Below are positions 48,016 to 58,918 of a stretch of 64,000 nucleotides of DNA, in pieces. Under the pieces are notes generated by a model, which searched no databases, had not been told where the DNA came from, and worked only from the letters and a program-made list of their open reading frames with translations. The DNA lies in the NCBI RefSeq assembly GCF_046630445.1, contig NC_092335.1, positions 631,167,501 to 631,231,500 of the forward strand, given 5' to 3'. The DNA is from Rutidosis leptorrhynchoides. Its lineage: Eukaryota > Streptophyta > Magnoliopsida > Asterales > Asteraceae. Position 1 is the first letter of the stretch; each line of letters starts with the position of its first letter. A program made the position numbers and the translations under genes.

Positions 48016-50006
48016 TGATAATGCTAAAAACGAACATATATTTCATAGCATTATTCCTCAAGAAAGACAAGCTTTTAGTTGCAATTGTTCTATTTAAAAG
48101 TGATATTCGTTTAAATAATAAAAGGTGAAGACAAAAGACAGATTCGACGAATTGAAGACGCAAACGACCAAAAAGCTCAAAAGTACAAAAGACAATCAAA
48201 GAGGTTCCAATTATTGATAAGAAACGTCTCGAAATTACAAGAGTACAAGATTCAAAATGCAAAGTACAAGATATTAAATTGTACGCAAGGACGTTCGAAA
48301 ATCCGGAACCGGGACCAGAGTCAACTCTCAACGCTCGACGCAATGGACTAAAAATTACAAGTCAACTATGCACATAAATATAATATAATATTTAAATAAT
48401 TCTTATAATTATTTATATATTATATAATATATTATAAACCGTCGGCAAGAAAGGCTCCAAACTTGTGTGAGCTGTAAAAGCAAACTCCGCGAGTTGCGGA
48501 GTTTGTAGTGCAAAAATTACGCGAGTCGCGGAGCCCCAAATTTAGAAACTGCCTATAAAGCTCGCGCATTCTGATCGTAAAAACATAACATATATATCCA
48601 TCCATCTATCTAAACGTATATATTTATATTTATATTTTAATTTTAATTTTAATTTTAAATCCTAATAATAAGGGTATGTTAGCAAATGTTGTAAGGGTGT
48701 AAGTCGAAATTCTGTCCGTGTAACGCTACGCTATTTTTAATCATTGTAAGTTATGTTCAACCTTTTTAATTTAATGTCTCGTAGCTAAGTTATTATTATG
48801 CTTATTTAATCCGAAGTAATCATGATGTTGGGCTAATTACTAAAATTGGGTAATTGGGCTTTGTACTATAATTGGGGTTTGGACAAAAGAACAACACTTG
48901 TGGAAATTAGACTATGGGCTATTAATGGGCTTTATATTTGTTTAACTAAATGATAGTTTGTTAATGTTAATATAAAGATTTACAATTGGGCGTCCCTATA
49001 AATTACCATATACACTCGATCGGACACGATGGGCAGGGTATTTATATGTACGAATAATCGTTCATTTAACCGGACACGGGAATGGATTAATAGCCACTAG
49101 AATAATTAAAACAAGGGTGAAATTATGTACAAGGACACTTGGTATAATTGATAACAAAATATTAAAACCTTGGGTTACACTCAATCGACATCCTGGTGTA
49201 ATTATTAAACAAAGTATTAAAATCTTGTTACAGTTTAAGTCCCCAATTAGTTGGAATATTTAACTTTGGGTATAAGGATAATTTGACGAGGACACTCGCA
49301 CTTTATATTTATGACTGATGGACTGTTATGGACAAAAACCAGACGGACATATTAAATAATCCAGGACAAAGGACAATTAACCCATGGGCATAAAACTAAA
49401 ATCAACACGTCAAACATCATGGTTACGGAAGTTTAAATAAGCATAATTCTTTTATTTCATATTTAATTTCCTTTATTTTATATTTAATTGCACTTCTAAT
49501 TATCGCATTTTTATTGTTATTGTATTTAATTGCACTTTTAATTATCGTACTTTTTAATTATCGCAAGTTTATTTTATCGCACTTTTATTATTCACAATTT
49601 CATTATCGTTATTTACTTTACGCTTTAAATTAAGTCTTGTATTTATTTATTATTTTACATTTGGTTTTAACTGCGACTAAAGTTTTAAAATCGACAAACC
49701 GGTCATTAAACGGTAAAAACCCCCCTTTATAATAATAATATTACTTATATATATATTTGTATTTTTATAAAAGTAAACTAATATAGCGTTAAACTTTGTT
49801 TAAAGATTTTCCCTGTGGAACGAACCGGACTTACTAAAAACTACACTACTGTACGATTAGGTACACTGCCTATAAGTGTTGTAGCAAGGTTTAAGTATAT
49901 CCATTCTCTAAATAAATAAATATCTTGTGTAAAATTGTATCGTATTTAATAGTATTTCCTGCTAAAAATTAATAGCTATTTTATATACCCCTCTGCTCAA
50001 ACATCA
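48016..50006 (+). repeat. Athila 3' LTR, 1,991 bp
   Basis: Partner of 32995-34984, differing at about 14 positions that I could count, mostly transitions plus a single-base insertion near 49386. It is followed directly by the AATAC duplication at 50007-50011. Confidence 0.95.
48485..48533. repeat. Paired GC-rich palindromes, copy pair 4 (3' LTR)
   Basis: CTCCGCGAGTTGCGGAG at 48485-48501 and ACGCGAGTCGCGGAG at 48519-48533. It is the LTR counterpart of pair 1. Confidence 0.9.
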
Positions 50007-50796
50007 AATACATGCAGGTTTTATAAATGATTTACAAAATAGACACAAGTACGTGAAACTACATTCTATGGTTGAATTATCGAAATCGAATATGCCCCTT
50101 TTTATTAAGTCTGGTAATCTAAGAATTAGGGAACAGACACCCTAATTGAGGCGAATCCTAAAGATAGATCTATTGGGCCTAATAAACCCCATCCAAAGTA
50201 CCGGATGCTTTAGTACTTTGAAATTTATATCATATCCGAATGGTGTCCCGGAATGATGGGGATATTCTTAGATATGAATCTTGTTAATGTCGGTTACCGG
50301 GTGTTCACCGTATGAATGATTTTTATCTCTATGTATGGGATGTGTATTGAAATATGAAATCTTGTGGTCTATTGTTACAATTTGATATATATAGGTTAAA
50401 CCTATAACTCACCAATATTTTTGTTGACGTTTAAAGCATGTTTATTCTCAGGTGAATACTAAGAGCTTCCGCTGTTGCATACTAAAATAAGGACAAGATT
50501 TGGAGTCCATGTTTGTATGATATTGTGTAAAAACTGCATTCAAGAAACATATGTCGATGTAATATATTTCTATTGTAAACCATTATGTAATGGTCGTGTG
50601 TAAATAGTATATTTTAGATTATCATTATTTGATAATCTACGTAATTTTTTTTAAAACCTTTATTGATAAAATAAATGTTATGGTTGTTTTAAAAATGAAT
50701 GCAGTCTTTGAAAAACGTCTCATATAGAGGTCAAAACCTCGCAACGAAATCAATTAATATGGAACGTTTATAATCAATATGAACGGGACATTTCAG

Positions 50797-50814
50797 TTGG
50801 TATCCGAGCGTTGG
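50797..50814 (+). promoter_or_regulatory. Primer-binding site of the outer gypsy element
   Basis: TTGGTATCCGAGCGTTGG directly follows the LTR end at 50795 with one spacer base. It is a variant of the initiator tRNA-Met site (TGGTATCAGAGC). Confidence 0.8.
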
Positions 50815-51003
50815 TCTTAGAGAACCAGAAATTTGCATTAGTGTGTCTTATCGAGTTTGTTAAGATACATTAGTGAGTCTGGACTTCGACCGTTTTTTCT
50901 TTAAAAACGATTGCTTAACACTTTTGTTGGAAATTATATATTATTAACATGTAAATATTATGTGATATATTAACCTCTTAATGTGTTTGATATTGTGTGA
51001 TAG

Positions 51004-51627
51004 ATGTCTACCACAAGTACAAATCCCATTGACTCACCTAATAATAATGAAGAGTCGAATATATACTGACAAGATTCACAAGTTCCCGAAGAACCGGAAG
51101 AAGAGAAAACGGAACCGGAAGAAGAGGAACCGGAAGAAGAGGAACCAGAAGAAGAGGAACCGGAAGAAGAAGAGGTTCCGGAGGGGGGAATAGTAGGAAC
51201 CACAGAAAACCGGTCAAATAAAAGAAAATCATCAACCAATGGACCAAAGTTAATAATGGTCAATGGTGTTTCCGCTAAAGAAGCAAAATATTGGGAAAAT
51301 TACCAATTTTTCGATGAATCGGATCCTGAGGAGGATTCCGATGATGTTATAGAAATTACCCCTACCCAATTTAATGAGGCAAAAGAAAATAATAAGGGAA
51401 AAGACATCAAAATAGAGAAATCTGATTCCGACCCCGATGAACTTTATATGTACCGTCAACACCCGTATTTTCAATATCGTGACAATAACCCGGGAACCTC
51501 TAAACCACCAGGTTTTTCTAAACCAATGTGGAAAACGACGACTCATATTAGAGGAACATCATATATCCCTAGAAGATTAGGAAAAAGAACCAAGTCCGAA
51601 GAAGAAGAAACCAGTGATTCAGATTAG
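51004..51627 (+). pseudogene. Acidic Glu/Pro-rich ORF upstream of gag
   Basis: The frame begins MSTTSTNPIDSP at 51004 and runs 207 codons to 51627, with one TGA at codon 22 (51067-51069). After the stop comes an EPEEE repeat array (about 51100-51175), then VNGVSAKEAKYWENY, more acidic patches and a basic end (RRLGKRTK) before a final SEEEETSDSD. I do not recognise a family. The composition suggests a disordered protein, perhaps binding basic partners. It lies on the element's strand between the primer site and the F-box ORF, so it belongs to the element. Downstream initiation, for example at 51256, would avoid the stop. Confidence 0.6.
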
Positions 51628-51756
51628 AGGGGTGTGAGCATGTTGTGTAATAAATGTATTGTAGTGTGCTTGTACTTTTATGTTCTATGTAAAAATTGTT
51701 TGTATTGTTTGTTATTACGAATATAATCCTTGTCTATTTTACAGTATAAAAACAAA

Positions 51757-52449
51757 ATGGACGTTAAGGGTAGACAACCGAATATTTTAGAAGACCTACC
51801 AGAGGATATGATTGAGGAAATCTTGTCTAGAGTCGGTCAGAATTCATCAGCACATTTAGTTATGGCGAAATTAACTTGTCAAACATTTGAAAGACTTTCC
51901 AGAAATGCCTTAGTTTATAAAATGCTTTCCTTTGATAGGTGGGGTATATCACATTGGGGAGACCGTAAGTTACGCCGTGTTTTCTTTAAAGCGTTAAATG
52001 CGGGGAACCCAAATGTAATTTTACGCTACGGGTTAAGAACCTATTTTGACTCAACATACCCCAACATCGGATTTCGTGAGTTAGAAAGAGCTTCTAACAT
52101 GCAACATAAAGAAGCACGTTATGCTTACGGGTTAGTGATGTTCGCTTCTTACCAAAGTGAGAAAAAGAACATCGGATTGCAGCTTTTAAATAAAACTTTC
52201 CCACAAGTGACGGATTCAGTAGTTGGGGTGAGAAACAAGGTTTTTATATTATTACGGGGCTGTTGGACATTACGAAACCCTCGTCCTTTTGACGACATTA
52301 CAACATGCTGCCTAGCTAATGGTCATAACGGTTATTTTCCACAAGACCAAGGATGGGAAGTCGTCTTAGTAAAACCAGAATGCATGAACTGTTTCTGGAC
52401 TTATGAATTACGTGTCTTTATTTCCTTTGCTGAACAACTTGCGTATTAA
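51757..52449 (+). CDS. F-box protein carried by a gypsy retrotransposon
   Basis: An intact 230-aa frame. The N-terminus has an F-box (ILEDLPEDMIEEILSRV, then LTCQTFERLSR), the motif that docks onto SKP1 in SCF ubiquitin ligases. After it comes a Sel1-like helical repeat region (NPNVILRYGLRTYF, then HKEARYAYGLVMFASY). The C-terminus is a Cys/Trp segment (CMNCFWTYELRVFI). This architecture matches a plant F-box group I remember as At2g35280/At1g67623-like; no search was run. The ATG is preceded by TCTATTTTACAG, which looks like a splice acceptor. It lies between the acidic ORF and gag on the same strand. It may be a captured host gene kept by the element to target a host protein, perhaps a silencing factor. 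That role is inference. Confidence 0.8.
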   Translation: MDVKGRQPNILEDLPEDMIEEILSRVGQNSSAHLVMAKLTCQTFERLSRNALVYKMLSFDRWGISHWGDRKLRRVFFKALNAGNPNVILRYGLRTYFDSTYPNIGFRELERASNMQHKEARYAYGLVMFASYQSEKKNIGLQLLNKTFPQVTDSVVGVRNKVFILLRGCWTLRNPRPFDDITTCCLANGHNGYFPQDQGWEVVLVKPECMNCFWTYELRVFISFAEQLAY

Positions 52450-52772
52450 CTAGATTTATCTTCAAAACTGTCCTGTATCATAGTGTACTATATTTCATGT
52501 TATATGTAATATAGCGAAGTTGTAAGTTTGAAGAATATTTGTATGTGATATATTATTATAATCAGTTTTTCATATGGAATTGTAGTAGTTGAATTGTATA
52601 TTAGCTACTAAGTATGAACTTAACGGGTAGGTAGTACCCGAATTTAAACTTATAAAACGCTAATATGAAGAAAAAGCTTTTATAAATGAGTTCATATTAT
52701 GCTACGAGATATTATTGACTACTCTTAATATTCTGTATGATTAAATTGTTTCATTTGACTATTTTGAAGGAA

Positions 52773-55700
52773 ATGGCACCGACTACTCGACACACCTTGA
52801 ATATGAGCGAAGAGGAATTTCGTGCCTTTCTTGCTTCAAACATAGCCGCAGTACAGGTCGCGCTACATACTAACAATAACTCTGAATCTAGCAATATAGC
52901 TAACGGCGCAAGAAATCGTGTAGGATGTTCCTACAAGGAATTCACTGCCTGCAAACCTTCAGAATTTGATGGGACCGAAGGACCAATCAGATTGAAACGG
53001 TGGACCGAGAAAGTTGAATCGGTGTTTGCCATAAGTAAGTGTGCTGAAGGAGACAAAGTGAAGTACGCTACGCATACCTTCACAGGTATTGCGTTAACAT
53101 GGTGGAATACCTATCTAGAGCAAGTGGGACAAGATGCTGCTTACGCGCTACCGTGGTCAGCATTCAAGCACTTGATGAACGAGAAGTACCGTCCAAGAAC
53201 TGAGGTCAATAAGCTCAAGTCAGAACTTAGAGGGTTAAGAACACAGGGATTCGATATTACTTCGTACGAAAGACGATTCACAGAATTGTGCCTATTGTGT
53301 CCGAGAGCATTCGAAGATGAAGAAGAGAAGATCGACGCGTTTGTGAAAGGGTTACCGGAGAGAATCCAAGAAGATATAAGTTCACACGAGCCTGCCTCCA
53401 TACAAAAGGCATGTAGAATGGCTCACAAACTAGTGAACCAGATTGAGGGAAGAATTAAAGAACAGGCGGCCGAAGAGGCCAACGTGAAGCTAGTCAAAAG
53501 AAAGTGGGAGGAAAACGGTGATAAGAGTCACCAATACAACAACAATTATCCCAAAAATTGCAACATCAATCGCAACAACAACAAACGGCACAACAACAAC
53601 ACCAACAACTACAACAATAACAACCGCAACAACAACAACAATCAGAAGTAGCTATGCCAAAGGTGTGAAAAGTATCACTCGGGGTTCTGCACCAAATTTT
53701 GTAACAAGTGTAAAAGAAATGGTCATAGCGCGGCGAAGTGTGAGGTCTACGGACCAGGGGTTAACAGAACGAAAGGAACAAATGGTGTCGGAACAAGTAA
53801 TGGCGGAGCAAGTAGTGTCAGAGCAAGTTATGCCAATGTAGTTTGTTATAAATGTGGAAAATCGGGCCACATTATTAGAAATTGCCCGAACCAGGAGAAC
53901 ACGGATGGACAAGGCCGCGGAAGAGTTTTCAATATTAATGCGGCAGAGGCACAGGAACACCCGGAGCTTGTTACGGGTACGTTTCTTATTGACAATAAAT
54001 CTGCTTACGTTTTATTTGATTCGGGTGCGGATAGAAGCTATATGAGTAGAGATTTTTGTGCTAAATTAAGTTGTCCATTGACGCCGTTGGATAGTAAATT
54101 TTTACTCAAATTAGCAAACGGTAAATTAATTTCAGCAGATTATATATGCCGGAATCGAGAAATTAAACTGGGTAGCGAAATATTTAAGATTGATTTGATA
54201 CCAGTAGAGTTAGGGAGTTTTGATGTAATAGTTGGCATGGACTGGCTGAAGGAGATGAAAGCAGAGATCGTATGTTACAAAAATACAATTCGCATTGTAC
54301 GAGAAGAAGGAGAACCCTTAATGGTGTACGGAGAAAAGGGCAACACGAAGCTACATCTTATTAGTAATTTGAAGGCACAAAAACTAATAAGAAAAGGTTG
54401 CTATGCTGTTCTAGCACACGTCGAGAAAGTACAAACTGAAGAAAAGAGCATAAATGATGTTCCCGTCGCAAAAGAATTTTCTGATGTATTTTCGAAAGAA
54501 TTACCGGGACTACCTCCACATCGATCTGTTGAATTTCAAATAGATCTTGTACCAGGAGCTGCACCAATAGCTCGTGCTCCTTACAGACTCGCACCCAGCG
54601 AGATGAAAGAACTGCAAAGCCAACTGCAAGAACTATTAGAACGTAGTTTCATTCGACCAAGCACATCACCATGGGGAGCTCCTGTTTTGTTTGTCAAGAA
54701 GAAGGATGGTACATTTAGGTTGTGTATTGACTACAGAGAGTTGAATAAACTTACCATCAAAAACCGTTATCCACTGCCGAGAATTGACGACTTATTTGAT
54801 CAACTACAAGGCTCGTCGGTTTATTCGAAAATCGATTTACGTTCTGGATATCATCAAATGCGAGTAAAGGAGGATGATATTCTAAAAACTGCTTTTAGGA
54901 CGCGTTATGGTCATTATGAGTTTATGGTTATGCCGTTTGGATTGACTAACGCACCAGCTGTGTTCATGTACCTTATGAACCGAGTGTGTGGGCCATATCT
55001 TGACAAGTTTGTCATTGTTTTCATCGATGACATACTTATTTACTCAAAGAATGATCAAGAGCACGAAGAACATTTGAGAAAAGTGCTAGAAGTATTGAGG
55101 AAAGAAAAACTGTACGCTAAGTTTTCAAAGTGTGCATTTTGGTTGGAAGAAGTTCAATTCCTCGGTCACATAGTGAACAAAGAAGGTATCCAGGTGGACC
55201 CGGCAAAGATCGAAACCGTTGAAAAGTGGGAAACCCCAAAAACTCCGAAGCATATACGTCAATTTTTAGGATTGGCTGGTTACTACAGAAGATTCATCCA
55301 AGATTTCTCCAAAATAGCAAAACCCTTGACTGCATTAACGCATAAAGGGAAAAAATTTGAATGGAAGGATGAACAAGAGAAGGCGTTTCAGTTATTGAAG
55401 AAAAAGCTAACTACGGCACCTATATTGTCATTGCCTGAAGGGAATGATGATTTTGTGATTTATTATGACGCATCAAAGCAAGGTATCGGTTGTGTATTAA
55501 TGCAACGAACGAAGGTGATTGCTTATGCGTCTAGACAATTGAAGATTCACGAGCAAAATTATACAACTCACGATTTGAAATTGGGTGCTGTTGTTTTTGC
55601 ATTAAAGACTTGGAGGCATTATTTATATGGGGTCAAAAGTATTATATATACCGACCACAAAAGTCTCCAACATATATTTAATCAGAAGCAACTGAATATG

Positions 55701-57063
55701 AGACAACGCAGGTGGATTGAACTGTTGAATGATTATGATTTTGAGATTCGATACCACCCGGGGAAGGCGAATGTGGTAGCTGATGCTTTGAGTAGAAAGG
55801 ACAGAGTACCTATACGGGTAAAAGCTATGAATATAATTATTCGTACTAACCTTACTACTCAAATAAATGAGGCGCAACAGGGGGGTTGTAAAAGAAGGAA
55901 AGTTGAAGAATGAGATACCCAAAGGATCAGAGAAACATCTTAATATTCGGGAAGACGGAACCCGATATAGGGCTGATAGAATTTGGGTACCAAGGTTTGG
56001 AGATGTGAGAGAAATGGTACTTAAGGAAGCACATAAAACCAGATATTCAATACATCCCGGAGCGGGGAAGATGTATAAAGATCTCAAGAAACTCTTTTGG
56101 TGGCCGGGTATGAAAGCCGATATTGCTAAATATGTAGGAGAATGTTTGACGTGTTCTAAGGTCAAAGCTGAACATCAGAAACCATCAGGTCTACTACAAC
56201 AACCTGAAATCCCGAAATGGAAATGGGAAAACATTACCATGGATTTCATTACTAAATTGTCAAGGACTGCAAGTGGTTATGATACTATTTGGGTAATAGT
56301 TGATCGTCTCACCAAGTCAGCACACTTCCTGCCAATGAGAGAAGATGACAAAATGGAGAAGTTGGCGCGATTGTATTTGAAGGAGGTTGTCTCCAGACAT
56401 GGAATACCCGTCTCTATTATCTCTGATAGGGATGGTAGATTTGTTTCAAGGTTCTGGCAGACATTGCAACAAGCATTGGGGACTCGTCTAGACATGAGTA
56501 CTGCCTATCATCCACAAACTGATGGGCAGAGCGAAAGGACGATACAAACGCTTGAAGACATGCTACGAGCATGTGTTATTGATTTTGGAAACAGTTGGGA
56601 TCGACACCTACCGTTAGCAGAATTTTTCTACAACAACAGTTATCATTCTAGTATTGAGATGGCGCCGTTTGAGGCACTTTATGGTAGAAAGTGCAGGTCT
56701 CCGATTTGTTGGAATGAAGTGGGGGATAGACAGATTACGGGTCCAGAGATAATACAAGAAACTACCGAGAAAATCATCCAAATTCAACAACGATTGAAAA
56801 CCGCCCAGAGTCGACAAAAGAGCTACGCGGACAGTAAAAGAAAAGATATAGAGTTTGAAATTGGAGAAATGGTCATGCTTAAGGTTTCACCTTGGAAAGG
56901 CGTTGTTCGATTTGGTAAAAGGGGGAAACTAAATCCAAGGTACATTGGACCATTCAAGATTATAGATCGTGTCGGACCAGTAGCTTACCAACTGGAGCTA
57001 CCTCAACAACTCGCGGCTGTTCATAACACTTTCCACGTCTCGAATTTGCCAACAACACGATGA
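52773..57063 (+). pseudogene. Gypsy gag-pol polyprotein, interrupted and 3'-truncated
   Basis: Gag starts MAPTTRHTLNMSEEEF at 52773, with the capsid region (LTWWNTYLEQ, YERRFTELC). An in-frame TAG lies at 53649, just before two zinc knuckles ([28 protein letters not shown]). The same frame then holds protease DSGA (54018), RT with FGLTNAP and [10 protein letters not shown] (about 55020), and RNase H. One extra G in the run at 55880-55885 shifts frame into integrase ([15 protein letters not shown] and DGQSERTIQ all present). In RNase H the glutamate expected in the HDLELGAV motif is Lys (55578-55580), a likely catalytic loss. The frame ends HNTFHVSNL and then three foreign residues, so the chromodomain expected of this lineage is absent. 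Confidence 0.9.
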
Positions 57064-57095
57064 AGAATAGTTTCTTTCTTCATCGTGTTGTTGGC
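57048..57095. repeat. 20-bp perfect inverted repeat at a truncation junction
   Basis: GCCAACAACACGATGAAGAA (57048-57067) is exactly inverted at 57076-57095, with an 8-base spacer. It sits where the gypsy polyprotein stops and the minus-strand LINE region begins. Confidence 0.9.
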
Positions 57096-58231
57096 GAAGA
57101 TGACATCATCACAGAAACTCCACAAATGCCATAACGTATAAGTGAATATGACATATAACCTTGTCTTGTCATCGATTGATAATGAACAATTTCAAAACAA
57201 AGAATTAAATAGGCCTAGTTAAGGAACTGGGGCATACTATTGTCAACCCAAACTCGAATCTTGCTCCACAAATCCATCGCAACCGAACATGTAAACATCA
57301 TGTGGTTAATCGATTCAATGCGATGATCACAAATAGCGCATTCAATGTCTTCAATATCCATGCCTCGTTTAGAGAAATTAAGCCTCGAATGGAGTCTATC
57401 AATCGCTAATCTCTAAATGAACACATTAATCTTTTGAGGAGAGTATGCATCTTGTTATACAATAACTTGTACGCAAAGTAGCGTCATCTATACGTGTTCT
57501 AGTAAAACTAATCTGAAACAAACCATCACTAGCGATAGTACATTCCCATGAATCATTTAAAGCTGAAGGTAACCAGTCTCCAATTTGGTTGCGTAGGTCA
57601 TGCAACATACTGACATTACGTGGAGCAATTTTAGGTTGAACCCATTCCCATTTTCAATCTCCGTGCCACCAAACAATCCTTTTTAGCCGCAAGGTGGTAT
57701 AGCCAACCGAACTTGTGCTATAACGAACCATCTCCCCTCTAATTATTCGTCTAAAAATGTTTCGATCTCCCATTTCCTATCTTGATTCTTAACATATTAG
57801 CCATAGTAATACTAATTTGTTTAATTTTAGCGAATACATTCAAAATGGAGTTTCAAATACTATGGCCATCATACCTAACATCACCATATACAAAACCTCC
57901 CTCAATCCCATAAGTAGCTCGATTAACTACAGCCCATTTCGAAGACGGATTACTTTTCAAGCGCCATAACCATTTGAGAAGCAAAGCTTGGTTAAACTCT
58001 CGAAGACACCCAATTTCTAAACCAGCATGGTTAAGAGATGCCATGGTTTGCTCGCATCGAACCAAATGCATTTTTTTATTATCGGTCATGCTAACCCAAG
58101 AAAAACCCCGCTCGAATGTTCTCTAATGTATGAAGGACTGTTTCAGGACATTTATATATAATAAGTAACAAATGCCTAAATTTTCTAGAATCACTTTAAC
58201 AAGAGTTAAACGACCACCTATGGAGAGTAGG

Positions 58232-58232
<1 letters not shown>
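57096..58232 (-). mobile_element. LINE fragment, minus strand
   Basis: Read leftwards it is the C-terminal part of a LINE ORF2: LEIGCLREFNQALLLKWLWR (58040 region), GDWLPSALNDSWECTIASDG, and a zinc-binding end (CAICDHRIESINHMMFTC near 57340). The frame is interrupted by several stops. The RT active site is missing because the copy is cut at a (TA)n run at 58232. Its right third is the inverted twin of 26583-26892. No poly-A tail is seen at the 57096 end. Confidence 0.85.
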
Positions 58233-58306
<74 letters not shown>

Positions 58307-58820
58307 CACGCACACACACATATATATATGTCTGTGTGTGTGTGTATATATACATACATATATCGGTTTAATCCATGACTTAGCATTTTTAGTGGCTAAG
58401 TGAGGATAAGCAAAATCAAATTTCTTTTTAAATTCATAAATCTGCATCAATATCATCTCCTAATATATATATATATATTATTATAAGCAAAAAACATTTG
58501 AAATCGTTAAATCGATGATGCATGATAATAATCGTGATGAATGATTAATTTATCATTCATCTCAATAGTGATGAATGATAAATTAATCATTCATCAATAT
58601 TCAGATGAATGATAAATTAATCATTCATCACGATTATTATCATCTATCATCGATTTTTTAACGATTTTGCTATATTTTTTTTTTTTTAATTTTTGCCATT
58701 TCTTAATCTGCATATTAGGATACCCTAAAAAGATAATTTTTTCAAAAAAAAAAAAAAAATTGAAATTTTGCTTATCCATTCTTAGCCGTATTAAGCTTAG
58801 CCATGGTTCGCGCCCATATT

Positions 58821-58914
<94 letters not shown>
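58233..58914. mobile_element. Microsatellite-bordered inverted-repeat element (Micron-like)
   Basis: The layout is symmetrical: (TA)n at 58233-58301, a (CA)n/(TG)n stretch, an inverted-repeat arm (58371-58432, with GGATAAGCAAAAT), a palindromic centre, the opposite arm (58755-58806), (TG)n, and (TA)n to 58914. Inverted-repeat elements sitting inside TA microsatellites are known as Micron elements in rice; whether this is related is inference. It has no coding capacity. Confidence 0.6.
58486..58672. repeat. Large palindrome with three 26-bp palindromic units
   Basis: The arms 58501-58561 and about 58604-58667 are nearly perfect inverted copies. Inside, GATGAATGAT..ATCATTCATC units start at 58536, 58570 and 58604, exactly 34 bp apart, each a palindrome. 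The transcript would fold into one long hairpin or three short ones. Confidence 0.9.

Positions 58915-58918
<4 letters not shown>

Larger units (their letters stand above)
32995..50006 (+). mobile_element. Athila-type Ty3/gypsy element, complete, 17 kb
   Basis: Two LTRs (32995-34984 and 48016-50006), flanked by AATAC at 32990-32994 and 50007-50011. The primer site is of tRNA-Asp type (TGGCGCCGCTGCCGGGGA) and a purine tract precedes the 3' LTR. The order is gag, protease, RT (FMDDFSVFG), RNase H, integrase, a small zinc-knuckle ORF, then a spliced env-like ORF. This is the Athila layout. I count about 14 differences between the LTRs, roughly 0.7%, so insertion was recent. The gag-pol frame nevertheless has stops. 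Confidence 0.93.
26893..50795 (+). repeat. 5' LTR of the outer gypsy element (three segments)
   Basis: Segments 26893-27247, 30678-32994 and 50012-50795 add to 3,456 bp. That agrees with the 3,425 bp of the solo LTR of the same family nested inside it. It starts TGTAGTGACCCGAAC and ends GAACGGGACATTTCA. The interruptions are flanked by exact 5-bp duplications TCTAC and AATAC. Confidence 0.88.
26893..57063 (+). mobile_element. Ty3/gypsy (chromovirus-type) element with pre-gag ORFs, 3'-truncated
   Basis: 5' LTR at 26893-50795 (net 3,456 bp after removing two nested insertions), a primer site at 50797, an acidic ORF, an F-box ORF, gag, protease, RT, RNase H and integrase. The sequence is cut at about 57063, where a chromodomain and the 3' LTR would be expected. 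The reverse transcriptase ([20 protein letters not shown]) is of the chromovirus kind, and long LTRs suggest the Tekay lineage. Because the 3' LTR is missing, the age cannot be judged from LTR divergence. Confidence 0.85.
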
